Assembly: GCF_900156745.1 (NCBI RefSeq)
Contig: NZ_LT707065.1
Span: forward strand, 4,650,001-4,714,000
Length of the DNA: 64,000 nt
Source: Achromobacter sp. MFA1 R4
Lineage (GTDB): Bacteria > Pseudomonadota > Gammaproteobacteria > Burkholderiales > Burkholderiaceae_B
Direction: 5' to 3'
Shown: piece after piece, positions 18,392 through 28,217 of the stretch
How positions within the stretch are numbered: the first letter of the stretch is position 1
Layout of the letters: each line of letters opens with the position of its first letter
Notes under the pieces: generated by a model
What the model saw: only the letters and a program-made list of their open reading frames with translations
Databases searched by the model: none
Told to the model about the DNA's origin: nothing
Position numbers and translations under genes: made by a program

Positions 18392-20413
18392 ATGAGCAGG
18401 AAAGAACTGGCCGCCGGCCAGCGCATCGCCGCGTCGCGCACGCAACTGGCCTCCGCCTTGTGCGCCGCGGGTTTCGGCCTGGGGCCGGCCGCGGTCTGGG
18501 CGCAGGCCGCCGACACCGCGACCACGATGGATACGGTCGTCGTGACCGCCAGCGGTTTCGAGCAGCGCATCCAGGATGCGCCGGCCTCGATCAGCGTCAT
18601 CACCCGCGAAGACCTGGACAAGAAGTTCTACCGCGACCTGAATGACGCGCTGGTGGGCGTGCCCGGCGTCATCGTCACGGGCGGGGGCGACCGCCAGGAC
18701 ATCAGCCTGCGCGGCATGGGGCCCAAGTACACGCTGATCCTGATCGACGGCAAGCGCCAGAGCTCGCGCGAGACCCGCACCAACTCGGACTCGACCGGCG
18801 TTGAAGGCGGCTGGACGCCGCCGCTGTCGGCCATCGAGCGCATCGAAGTGGTGCGCGGGCCGATGTCGTCGCTGTACGGCTCGGACGCCATGGGCGGGGT
18901 GATCAACATCATCACGCGCAAGGTCCCGACCGAATGGCACGGCGAAATGCGCATGGATACGACGATCCAGGAGAGCAGCAAGTCCGGCGACATCTACCAG
19001 GGCAATTTCTACCTGGCCGGCCCGATCAAGAACGACCTGCTGGGCCTGCAGATCTACGGCCAGGCGACGCAGCGGGACGAAGACGACATCTATAACGGCT
19101 ACCGCAAGCGCAACGCAGAAAGCGTGACGGCCAAGCTGGCGCTGACACCCAACCGGGACCACGACATCGTGCTGGAAGCGACCACGATGCGCCAGAAGTT
19201 CCAGGACACGCTGGGCAAGACGGTCGAGCCGCTCCCGCCCGGCACGGCGTGCCCGCGCACGGGTTGCCCGGCATCCTCGGAAACCGACTACCGCAGCAAC
19301 AAGTGGGCGCTGTCCCACACCGGCCGCTGGGGTTGGGGCGTGTCGGACAGCTATGTCCAGCAGGAAGAATTCGACAACCGTTCGCGCCAGATGAAGATCA
19401 AGAACCTGGACATGCAGACGAGCTGGTCGCTGCCGCTGGGCTCGCACATGCTGACGCTGGGCGGCAGCTACCTGAACCAGCGCCTGGACGACCAGACCGG
19501 CAACCAGCTTGCCGGCGGCCCGAGCAAGATCGAGCGCTACCAGTGGGCCCTGTTCGCCGAAGACGAATGGCGCCTGACCGAGAGCTTTGCCGTCACCACT
19601 GGCCTGCGCATGGACGAGGACGAGAATTTCGGCAGCCACTTCAGCCCGCGCCTGTACGGCGTGTGGCACATGGCCGAGCGCTGGACCCTGAAGGGCGGCG
19701 TCTCCACCGGTTTCCGCGCGCCCGACCTGCGCAACACCGTGGCCGGGTGGGGCCAGACCAGCCGCGGCGGCAATATGTACGGCAACCCGGACCTGACGCC
19801 CGAGAAGTCAGTGACCCAGGAAATCGGCCTGCTGTATGACGATGGCCAAGGCATGAGCGCCGGCGTCACGCTGTTCAACAACGACTTCAAGGACAAGATC
19901 ACCCGCGTGGCTTGCCCCATCACGCAGTGCACGGAGGGGCCCAACCAATTCGGCTCGGATCCCACCACGTACATGAACGTGGACAAGGCCGTGTCGCGCG
20001 GCGTCGAGGCCAGCCTGAAGCTGCCGCTTTCGGCCGACTGGTCCATGACCAGCAGCTACACCTTCACCAAGTCCGAGCAGAAGTCGGGCCAGTACAAGGG
20101 CGAGCCGCTGAACCAGTTGCCCAAGCACCTGTTCACCACCACCGTGAACTGGCAGCCGTCCGATGCGCTGCAGGCCTGGGCGCGCGTGAACTTCCGCGGC
20201 CGCGAAAGCCAGCCGACCACGGGCCCGTCTTCGGACGCGCTGGTGGCCCCGTCCTACACCTTCGTGGACCTGGGCGGCTCGTACGCCGTGAACAAGACCG
20301 TGTCGGTGTATGCCGGCATCTACAACCTGTTCGACAAGCAGGTTGCCTACGACGACTTCGGCTACGTCGAAGACGGCCGGCGCTACTGGCTGGGCGTGGG
20401 CGTGAAGTTCTGA
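18392..20413 (+). CDS. TonB-dependent siderophore receptor (FepA/IrgA-type)
   Basis: About 673 residues from the ATG at 18392, which has a GGGAG site upstream. An in-frame ATG at 18326 lies inside the Fur-box leader. The signal peptide is long and ends AVWAQA. A TonB box-like segment DTVVVTA is followed by the plug domain with SISVITREDL, SLRGMGPKYTLILIDGKR and RIEVVRGPMSSLYGSDAMGG, then the beta-barrel, ending in phenylalanine (LGVGVKF) as required for outer-membrane assembly. The plug resembles catecholate receptors such as IrgA, VctA and FepA. The downstream binding protein, two permeases and ATPase complete the import route. The exact siderophore is not readable. Confidence 0.92.
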   Translation: MSRKELAAGQRIAASRTQLASALCAAGFGLGPAAVWAQAADTATTMDTVVVTASGFEQRIQDAPASISVITREDLDKKFYRDLNDALVGVPGVIVTGGGDRQDISLRGMGPKYTLILIDGKRQSSRETRTNSDSTGVEGGWTPPLSAIERIEVVRGPMSSLYGSDAMGGVINIITRKVPTEWHGEMRMDTTIQESSKSGDIYQGNFYLAGPIKNDLLGLQIYGQATQRDEDDIYNGYRKRNAESVTAKLALTPNRDHDIVLEATTMRQKFQDTLGKTVEPLPPGTACPRTGCPASSETDYRSNKWALSHTGRWGWGVSDSYVQQEEFDNRSRQMKIKNLDMQTSWSLPLGSHMLTLGGSYLNQRLDDQTGNQLAGGPSKIERYQWALFAEDEWRLTESFAVTTGLRMDEDENFGSHFSPRLYGVWHMAERWTLKGGVSTGFRAPDLRNTVAGWGQTSRGGNMYGNPDLTPEKSVTQEIGLLYDDGQGMSAGVTLFNNDFKDKITRVACPITQCTEGPNQFGSDPTTYMNVDKAVSRGVEASLKLPLSADWSMTSSYTFTKSEQKSGQYKGEPLNQLPKHLFTTTVNWQPSDALQAWARVNFRGRESQPTTGPSSDALVAPSYTFVDLGGSYAVNKTVSVYAGIYNLFDKQVAYDDFGYVEDGRRYWLGVGVKF

Positions 20414-20420
20414 GAATGAC

Positions 20421-20437
20421 GGGGCGCCCGGCGCCCC
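20421..20437 (+). other. Intergenic hairpin between receptor and binding-protein genes
   Basis: GGGGCGCC and GGCGCCCC form a perfect eight-pair stem around one base, eight bases after the receptor stop and before the ribosome site of the binding-protein gene. There is no U-tract, so it is more likely a processing or 3'-stability element, or a partial attenuator, than a full terminator. Confidence 0.5.
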
Positions 20438-20454
20438 AACACAGAGAGGTATGC

Positions 20455-21405
20455 ATGAACAATGGAAAACACGCGGGCGCCGCCCGCCGCTGGGCAACCC
20501 GGGCCGGCGTGGCCCTGGCGCTGAGCGCCGCGGCCGCGGTGTGCGCCGCGCAGTCCACGGTGCCGGTCAAGCACGCGCGCGGCGAAACCGCCGTGCCGGC
20601 CAACCCGTCCAAGACCATCGTGCTGGACCTGGCCGTGCTGGACACCCTGCACACGCTGGGCGTGGACCCGGTGGGCGTGCCCAGCGCAGCCAAGCTGCCG
20701 CCGCACCTGAGCCAGTATGCCGACAAGCGCTATCTCAAGGCGGGCACGATGTTCGAGCCCAATTACGAAGTCATCCACGCGGCCGCGCCGCAGGTGATCT
20801 TCGTGGCGGGCCGTTCCGCGCCCAAGTATGACGAGCTGTCCAGGCTGGCGCCCACGGTCGACCTGACGGTGGACGCCAAGGACCTGGTCGGCAGCGTCAG
20901 GCGCAACACCGAAACCCTGGCCGCCCTGTACGGCAGGCAGGCGCAGGCCAAGGAAAAGCTGGCGGCGCTGGACGCATCCATCGCGGCCTTGAAGGACAAG
21001 GCCGCCGGTGCCGGCAATGCGCTGATCGTGCTGACGACGGGCGGCAAGATGAGCGCCTACGGCCCCGGTTCGCGCTTTGGCGTCATCCACGACGCCTTCG
21101 GGGTCAAGCCCGCCGCCACGGACCTGAACGTGTCCAACCATGGACAGGCGATTTCGTTCGAGTTCATCGCGCAGACCGATCCCGACTGGCTGTTCGTGAT
21201 CGACCGCGACGCCGCCATCGGCCGCGAAGGCGTGTCGGCCCAGCGCATGCTGGACAACGAACTAGTGCGTCCGACCAAGGCGTGGAAGCACCAGCGCGTG
21301 GTCTACCTGAATGGCTTTAACTGGTATCTGCTGGGCAGCGCGGGCCTGACGGCCATGCAGCAGAACGTGGACCAGATCGCCGCGGCGCTGGCGCAAGGAA
21401 AGTAA
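20455..21405 (+). CDS. Periplasmic iron-siderophore binding protein (CeuE/FatB/YclQ-like)
   Basis: A 316-residue solute-binding protein of the helical-backbone siderophore class. It has a signal peptide of about 31 residues, with no convincing lipobox, so it is probably soluble. The family segments are VPANPSKTIVLDLAVLDTL, YEVIHAAAPQVIFVAGRS, DWLFVIDRDAAIG and the C-terminal VVYLNGFNWYLLGSAGL. The start has AGAGAGG upstream; another ATG four bases earlier is out of frame. In CeuE-like proteins conserved His and Tyr residues complete the iron sphere of tetradentate catecholates; the NWYL tyrosine is present. It follows the receptor by 41 bases. Confidence 0.9.
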   Translation: MNNGKHAGAARRWATRAGVALALSAAAAVCAAQSTVPVKHARGETAVPANPSKTIVLDLAVLDTLHTLGVDPVGVPSAAKLPPHLSQYADKRYLKAGTMFEPNYEVIHAAAPQVIFVAGRSAPKYDELSRLAPTVDLTVDAKDLVGSVRRNTETLAALYGRQAQAKEKLAALDASIAALKDKAAGAGNALIVLTTGGKMSAYGPGSRFGVIHDAFGVKPAATDLNVSNHGQAISFEFIAQTDPDWLFVIDRDAAIGREGVSAQRMLDNELVRPTKAWKHQRVVYLNGFNWYLLGSAGLTAMQQNVDQIAAALAQGK

Positions 21406-21433
21406 GCGGCATGCCAGACGGAAAGGGCCGCCG

Positions 21434-22426
21434 GTGAATTGGCGGCGCGCGTTAAGCGGTTGGGGCGGCCTGGCCGCGGTGTTTGTGGCGCTGCTGCTGC
21501 TGTGCGCGGCCAGCATCAGCCTGGGCGCGGGCCAGATGCCCTGGACCGCACTCTGGAACGGGGGCGAGGACGGCGAGCGCGCGTGGCGCCTGCTCATGGT
21601 GAGCCGCGTTCCGCGGACCCTGGCGCTGCTCCTGGCGGGCATGGCGCTGGCCGTGGCCGGCCTCATCATGCAGATGCTGGTGCGCAACCGCTTTGTGGAG
21701 CCCACGACCGCCGGCACGGTGGAATCCGCCACGCTGGGCATCCTGGTCGTCACGCTGCTGGCGCCCGACACGCCCGTGATCGGAAAAATGTTGACGGCCA
21801 CGGCCTTCGCGCTGACCGGCACCTTGCTGTTCCTGGCGCTGCTGCGCCGGGTGCCGCTGCGCACGCCCTTCATCGTGCCGTTGATCGGGCTGATCCTGGG
21901 CGGCGTCATCCACGCCGTCACGACCTTCATGGCGTACCGCTTCGATCTGCTGCAATCGCTGCACGCATGGACGACCGGCGATTTTTCCGGCGTGCTGCGC
22001 GGGCGTTATGAGTTGCTGTGGATCGGCTTTGCGCTGGCCTGCGCGGCCTATGCCGCCGCCGACCGCTATACCGTGGCCGGCATGGGGCGCGAGTTCGCCG
22101 CGAACCTCGGGTTGAACCATGCGCGGCTGACGCTGGCGGGCCTGTTGATCGTCTCCGCGATATCCGCCGTGGTCGTCGTGACGGCCGGCGGCATCCCCTT
22201 CCTGGGCCTGATAGTCCCCAATGCCGTCAGCCTGGTCCTGGGCGATAACATGCGCCGCGCGATCCCATGGGTGGCGTTGCTGGGCGGCGTGTTCGTGCTG
22301 GCCTGCGACATCATCGGCCGGCTGGTCATCCATCCCTACGAGATCCCCATCGGCACCGTCGTGGGCGTGCTGGGCAGCATCCTGTTCCTGTGGCTGCTGC
22401 GTACGCGGAGGAACCGTCTTGGCTGA
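21434..22426 (+). CDS. Siderophore ABC transporter permease 1 (FecCD family, FatD/CeuB-like)
   Basis: A 330-residue inner-membrane permease with about nine hydrophobic helices. It shows family landmarks such as SRVPRTLALLLAGMALAVAG near the N-terminus and GGIPFLGLIVPNAVSLVLG near the C-terminus. The start is GTG. It forms a heterodimeric channel with the next gene product. The stop lies inside the start region of the second permease, so the two are translated together. Confidence 0.92.
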   Translation: MNWRRALSGWGGLAAVFVALLLLCAASISLGAGQMPWTALWNGGEDGERAWRLLMVSRVPRTLALLLAGMALAVAGLIMQMLVRNRFVEPTTAGTVESATLGILVVTLLAPDTPVIGKMLTATAFALTGTLLFLALLRRVPLRTPFIVPLIGLILGGVIHAVTTFMAYRFDLLQSLHAWTTGDFSGVLRGRYELLWIGFALACAAYAAADRYTVAGMGREFAANLGLNHARLTLAGLLIVSAISAVVVVTAGGIPFLGLIVPNAVSLVLGDNMRRAIPWVALLGGVFVLACDIIGRLVIHPYEIPIGTVVGVLGSILFLWLLRTRRNRLG

Positions 22427-23402
22427 GACCGCGATTTGCCCGGCGGCCGCGCGCGCTCCGCAGGCGTGGCGCCTGGCGGTGCTGGGGGCTGGGGCGCTGC
22501 TTTGCGCCGTGGCCTTCATGACGCTGGGCGCAAACGGCCAGTGGTCGTTCGTCATTCCCTTTCGCGGCGGCAAGCTGCTGGCGATGCTGCTGGTGGCCTA
22601 TGCCGTGGCGGTGTCGTCGGTGCTGTTCCAGACCATCACACACAATCGCATCCTGACGCCGGCCATCATGGGCTTCGATGCCCTGTACCTGCTGATCCAG
22701 GCGGTGGTGGTGTTCGGTTTCGGGCAGGCCGCGGCCACGGTCAGCCATCCCGTCGCCGCTTTCCTGCTGGAGGTGTGCGCCATGACGGCGTTCGCCTGCC
22801 TCCTGTTTCGCTGGCTGTTTTCCGACGCGGTGCGCAGCCTGCATCTGATGATGCTGGTGGGCATCGTTTTTGGCCTGCTGTTTCGCAGCCTGTCGGGCTT
22901 CGTGGTGCGCCTGATCGACCCGAACGAATTCCTGGTGCTGCAGGACCGCATGTTCGCCAATTTCAATTCGGTGCGGGTGGGGCTGTTGCCGATCGCGTTC
23001 GCGGCGGTGTGCGCCGCGTCCCTGCTGGTCTGGCGGATGCGGCGCCGCTACGACGTGCTGGCGCTGGGCCGCGACATTGCGCTGAACCTGGGCGTGGACT
23101 ACCGCCGCACCCTCATGCTGACCCTGGCGGCCATCGCCGTGCTGGTGTCCGTGTCGACGGCGCTGGTCGGGCCCGTGACCTTCTTCGGCCTGCTGGTCAG
23201 CAACCTGGCGTACCAGGCCATGGGGTCCGACAGGCACCGCCACACGGTCCCGGCCGCGGCGCTGCTGAGCGTCATCTTCCTGGTGGGCGGCCAGACGTTG
23301 CTGGAACGCGTCCTGGGGCTCAATACCACGGTGAGCGTGGTGATCGAATTCGTGGGCGGCGTGATGTTCCTCGTCCTGATCTTGCGCAAGGGGCGCCGAT
23401 GA
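22419..23402 (+). CDS. Siderophore ABC transporter permease 2 (FecCD family, FatC/CeuC-like)
   Basis: A 327-residue permease. No ATG fits. I place the start at TTG 22419 because GGAGG (22407-22411) lies seven bases before it, inside the end of the first permease gene. That gives an eight-base overlap and an N-terminus of normal length. Family motifs include TITHNRILTPAIMGFDALY and VGPVTFFGLLVSNLAYQ. It ends in an ATGA overlap with the ATPase gene. A longer frame open further upstream is antisense-like read-through of the first permease gene and should not be used. Confidence 0.9.
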   Translation: MAETAICPAAARAPQAWRLAVLGAGALLCAVAFMTLGANGQWSFVIPFRGGKLLAMLLVAYAVAVSSVLFQTITHNRILTPAIMGFDALYLLIQAVVVFGFGQAAATVSHPVAAFLLEVCAMTAFACLLFRWLFSDAVRSLHLMMLVGIVFGLLFRSLSGFVVRLIDPNEFLVLQDRMFANFNSVRVGLLPIAFAAVCAASLLVWRMRRRYDVLALGRDIALNLGVDYRRTLMLTLAAIAVLVSVSTALVGPVTFFGLLVSNLAYQAMGSDRHRHTVPAAALLSVIFLVGGQTLLERVLGLNTTVSVVIEFVGGVMFLVLILRKGRR

Positions 23403-24157
23403 TAGAAATCCAGAACGTCAGCAAACAATACGGCGACACGGTGGTGATCGACGGCGTCAGCCTGGACCTGCCGGCCGGCGGCGTCACCGCCATCATCGGA
23501 CCCAACGGGGCGGGCAAGTCCACCTTGCTGTCCATGGTCAGCCGGCTGCTGCCGATGAGCGCGGGGCGGGTCCTGGTGGAAGGCCTGGACGTGACGCGCG
23601 CCGACAGCCGGGAACTGGCGCGCCGCCTGGCCATCCTGCGCCAGGACAACCACCTGCCGCTGCGGCTCACGGTGAAGGACCTGGTGGCCTTCGGGCGCTA
23701 TCCGCACACGGGCGGGCGCCTGACGATGGATGACAAGGTCCACATCGACCAGGCCATCGCCTACCTGAACCTGGAGCCGCTGGCCGACCGCTACCTGGAC
23801 GAGATGTCCGGCGGGCAGCGCCAGCGCGCGTTCGTCGCGATGGTGCTGTGCCAGGACACCCGCTATGTCATGCTGGACGAGCCGCTGAACAGCCTGGACA
23901 TGAAGCATGCCGTCGCCATGATGGGCACCCTGCGGCGCGCGGCCGATGAACTGGGCAAGACGGTGGTGCTGGTGCTGCACGACATCAACTTCGCGTCCAG
24001 CTACGCGGACCGCATCGTGGCGATGCGGCAGGGGCGCATCGCGCGCCACGGCACGCCGGCCGAACTGATCCGGCCGGACGTGCTGAGCGATCTGTACGAG
24101 CTGCCGATCGACGTGCACGAGATCGGCGGCAAGCGCATCTGCGTCTACTACCGCTAG
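23399..24157 (+). CDS. Siderophore ABC transporter ATP-binding protein (FatE/CeuD/FepC-like)
   Basis: A 252-residue ATPase. Walker A GPNGAGKST is near residue 36, the signature MSGGQRQRAFVAM near 139 and Walker B YVMLDEPLNSLD near 158, followed by the switch histidine in LVLHDINFAS. It is the last gene of the iron-uptake operon, overlapping the second permease by ATGA. A strong hairpin begins right at its stop codon, closing the operon. Confidence 0.94.
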   Translation: MIEIQNVSKQYGDTVVIDGVSLDLPAGGVTAIIGPNGAGKSTLLSMVSRLLPMSAGRVLVEGLDVTRADSRELARRLAILRQDNHLPLRLTVKDLVAFGRYPHTGGRLTMDDKVHIDQAIAYLNLEPLADRYLDEMSGGQRQRAFVAMVLCQDTRYVMLDEPLNSLDMKHAVAMMGTLRRAADELGKTVVLVLHDINFASSYADRIVAMRQGRIARHGTPAELIRPDVLSDLYELPIDVHEIGGKRICVYYR

Positions 24158-24188
24158 GGCGGAGCGTCCCGTTGCAGGACGCTCCGCC
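24158..24188. terminator. Strong hairpin terminating the siderophore operon
   Basis: GGCGGAGCGTCC (24158-24169) and GGACGCTCCGCC (24177-24188) are perfect inverted repeats of 12 pairs with a seven-base loop. The hairpin lies between the ATPase stop and the stop of the convergent nucleotidase, so it can serve both strands. There is no clear U-tract. Confidence 0.75.
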
Positions 24189-24208
24189 GCTTCGACCGCG
24201 TTGCCGGC

Positions 24209-26326
<2,118 letters not shown>

Positions 26327-26400
26327 CGTCTTTCCTCCAGGTTGAAGGAAAGAATTTTGGGGACAGTGTGTGACCCATGCGTGACATGCACGGGGTCAGA

Positions 26401-27216
26401 TCAACGCAGCGGCGACTCGCGGGTCAGGCAATCGACTTCCAGCGCCGCCAGCGCGTCCAGGAACCGCCATGCGAACGACCCCGGTCCTTCCGCGTGGACG
26501 GCGGCGCGCTGGCCCGCGATGGCGAAGCAGGAGAGGGCGGCCACGGCGGCAACGTAGGGATCGTCGCGCGACACGGCGGCAAAAGCGCCGACGACCGCGC
26601 TCAATGCGCAGCCGGTCGCGGTCACGCGCGGCATCAGCGGCGAACCGCCCGCGATCCGCACCGCGCGCGCGCCGTCGGTGACGTAGTCGACCTCGCCCGT
26701 CACCGCCACCACGGTCTGGCGGTGCGCGGCGATGTCCCGGGCCGACTGCTCGGCCTGCGCCACGGCGTCGCGGGCGTCCACGCCCCGGCCGGCGCTGCGG
26801 CCGCCAGCCAGCGCAATGATCTCCGAGGCATTGCCGCGGATGATGGCGGGTTCAAGGTCGAGCAGCCGCGCGATGGCGTCGCGCCGGAACGCGGTGGCGT
26901 GATGGGCGACGGGATCGAGCACCCAGGGCGTGCCCGCTGCTTTCGCAGCTTGCGCGGTCAGCAGCATGCTTTGCAGCCAGGGCGCGGACAAGGTGCCGAT
27001 ATTGATGACCAGCGCGCCGGCGATGCGCGCGAATTCTGGCGCTTCCTCTTCGGCATGCACCATGGCGGGCGACGCGCCGATGGCCAGCACGGCATTGGCC
27101 GCGTAGTTCATGGAGACGTAATTGGTCAGGCACTGCACGAGCGGCGCGTCGCGGCGCACGGCGGCAAGGAGGCTTTGGGACGGGAGGGCGAGGGCCTGAA
27201 GATCGGTGGGTGTCAT
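26401..27216 (-). CDS. thiM: Hydroxyethylthiazole kinase
   Basis: A 271-residue thiamine-salvage enzyme that phosphorylates 4-methyl-5-(2-hydroxyethyl)thiazole. I start at ATG 27216 (MTPTDLQAL); an earlier in-frame codon at 27264 would read into the riboswitch. Visible family motifs are LVQCLTNYVSMNYAANAVLA, VINIGTLS, WVLDPVAHHATAFR and the anion hole with catalytic Cys in VTATGCALSAV. No thiD or thiE is adjacent, so this is a stand-alone salvage gene. Expression should be shut off by thiamine pyrophosphate through the upstream riboswitch. Confidence 0.94.
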   Translation of the reverse strand: MTPTDLQALALPSQSLLAAVRRDAPLVQCLTNYVSMNYAANAVLAIGASPAMVHAEEEAPEFARIAGALVINIGTLSAPWLQSMLLTAQAAKAAGTPWVLDPVAHHATAFRRDAIARLLDLEPAIIRGNASEIIALAGGRSAGRGVDARDAVAQAEQSARDIAAHRQTVVAVTGEVDYVTDGARAVRIAGGSPLMPRVTATGCALSAVVGAFAAVSRDDPYVAAVAALSCFAIAGQRAAVHAEGPGSFAWRFLDALAALEVDCLTRESPLR

Positions 27217-27260
27217 GCCGGGCGTTCCTTGCGCAGGGGACGCGCGCCGCGGGACACGCA

Positions 27261-27362
27261 CCATCCCTACGCCAGTGTTGTCTGGATCAGGTTCGACGGG
27301 TCGCCGTGCATTGCCTGCATGCGCAGGCCAACGGATTCTCAGCTTCTTGGCGAAGCTCCCCG
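27261..27362 (-). promoter_or_regulatory. TPP riboswitch (THI element)
   Basis: On the minus strand, CGGGGAGC, the P3-side GCTGAGAATCC, GACCCGTCGAACCTGATCC and CTGGCGTAGGGA appear in the order of the thi-box consensus. It ends 45 bases before the thiM start. The short distance and lack of a strong downstream terminator favour control of translation initiation. Confidence 0.93.
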
Positions 27363-27391
27363 GGTGGATGGAGGGTATGTTCCCGGGGGGG

Positions 27392-27415
27392 AGCGGGAGG
27401 TGTCAAGCTCCCGCT
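27392..27415 (-). terminator. Hairpin between lipoprotein gene and TPP riboswitch
   Basis: AGCGGGAG and CTCCCGCT form an eight-pair stem with an eight-base loop, downstream of the small lipoprotein gene. No U-tract follows. It could separate that gene from the riboswitch transcript. A TTGACA within the loop region might instead be part of the thiM promoter. Confidence 0.45.
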
Positions 27416-27467
27416 TCAAACCAGGCACCCGGACGCGCCGGCGTGCTGGGTCAAAAAGCCTGGATGA

Positions 27468-27947
27468 TCAGCCGCACTGACCTTGCGTGGCCAGTTTGAC
27501 CTCCGGCTTGGAAATCACGCGCTTTCCTTCTTCTTCTGTGACTTGTTCAAGGCCGGCCCCGCCGACGAATACGCCCATTTTGATGAACTGCCGCACGAAG
27601 TAGTTTTTGCCCGCCTCCATGGTCACCAGGAGATCGTTCGGGGAAAACTCTGATTCGGTCGACACCTTATGCGGTTTGTCGCCTTCGACCTGGGTGTAGA
27701 AGAAAACCCGGTCGGCGGTTTCGCCAATGCAGTTTCCATCGACATACACGTCTTTCTTCAGCGCTTTGCCGACGTAGCTGTCCCGATAAACGAATAGTCC
27801 GGACTTGCCTTCGTCAGGCGCCGCAAAGGTCTTGGCCTTCTGGTTGCTCTCTTCAGGCGCCAGCGGAACATTGGCGCATCCGGTTGCTGCAAGCAGGGCG
27901 CCGCAGGCAACGGCCATTTTCAGCACATTCTTCGGGGTTCGATACAT
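27468..27947 (-). CDS. Small lipoprotein, DUF2846-like
   Basis: A 159-residue protein starting at ATG 27947. The signal peptide ends in lipobox LAATGC with C23, and the mature lipoprotein continues ANVPLAPEES. The body contains GLFVYRDSYVGKALKKDVYV and FFYTQVEGDKPHKVSTESE. The pattern, a beta-rich domain presenting a conserved G-x-F/Y-V-Y-R motif, is what I recall for DUF2846 lipoproteins. Function is unknown. It is transcribed away from the multidomain hydrolase gene across a gap of 270 bases. A protective or partner role toward that hydrolase is possible but unsupported. Confidence 0.7.
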   Translation of the reverse strand: MYRTPKNVLKMAVACGALLAATGCANVPLAPEESNQKAKTFAAPDEGKSGLFVYRDSYVGKALKKDVYVDGNCIGETADRVFFYTQVEGDKPHKVSTESEFSPNDLLVTMEAGKNYFVRQFIKMGVFVGGAGLEQVTEEEGKRVISKPEVKLATQGQCG

Positions 27948-28217
27948 GGTCGGGATATCAATGGATGACTGAGGTTGCGAGCCGCCCGTACTCGGATTTA
28001 AGCAGGCGTATCCAAAAATATCAGAGTGTGTCATAAATTGTATCGGACGTCCACGCGCACAGCCCAGGGCGGTCCAGACCGGCGCGATGCGACGCGCCTA
28101 TACCCAATGTGAGGTATAGCCGTTCCTGGCGCTGACCCTAACATCCATGCAGATTCAGGTTGCCGACGCGCATTGCTTATGGCCCGTTTTTCGCCGCAGC
28201 CTTCGGGGAGAGCACGG

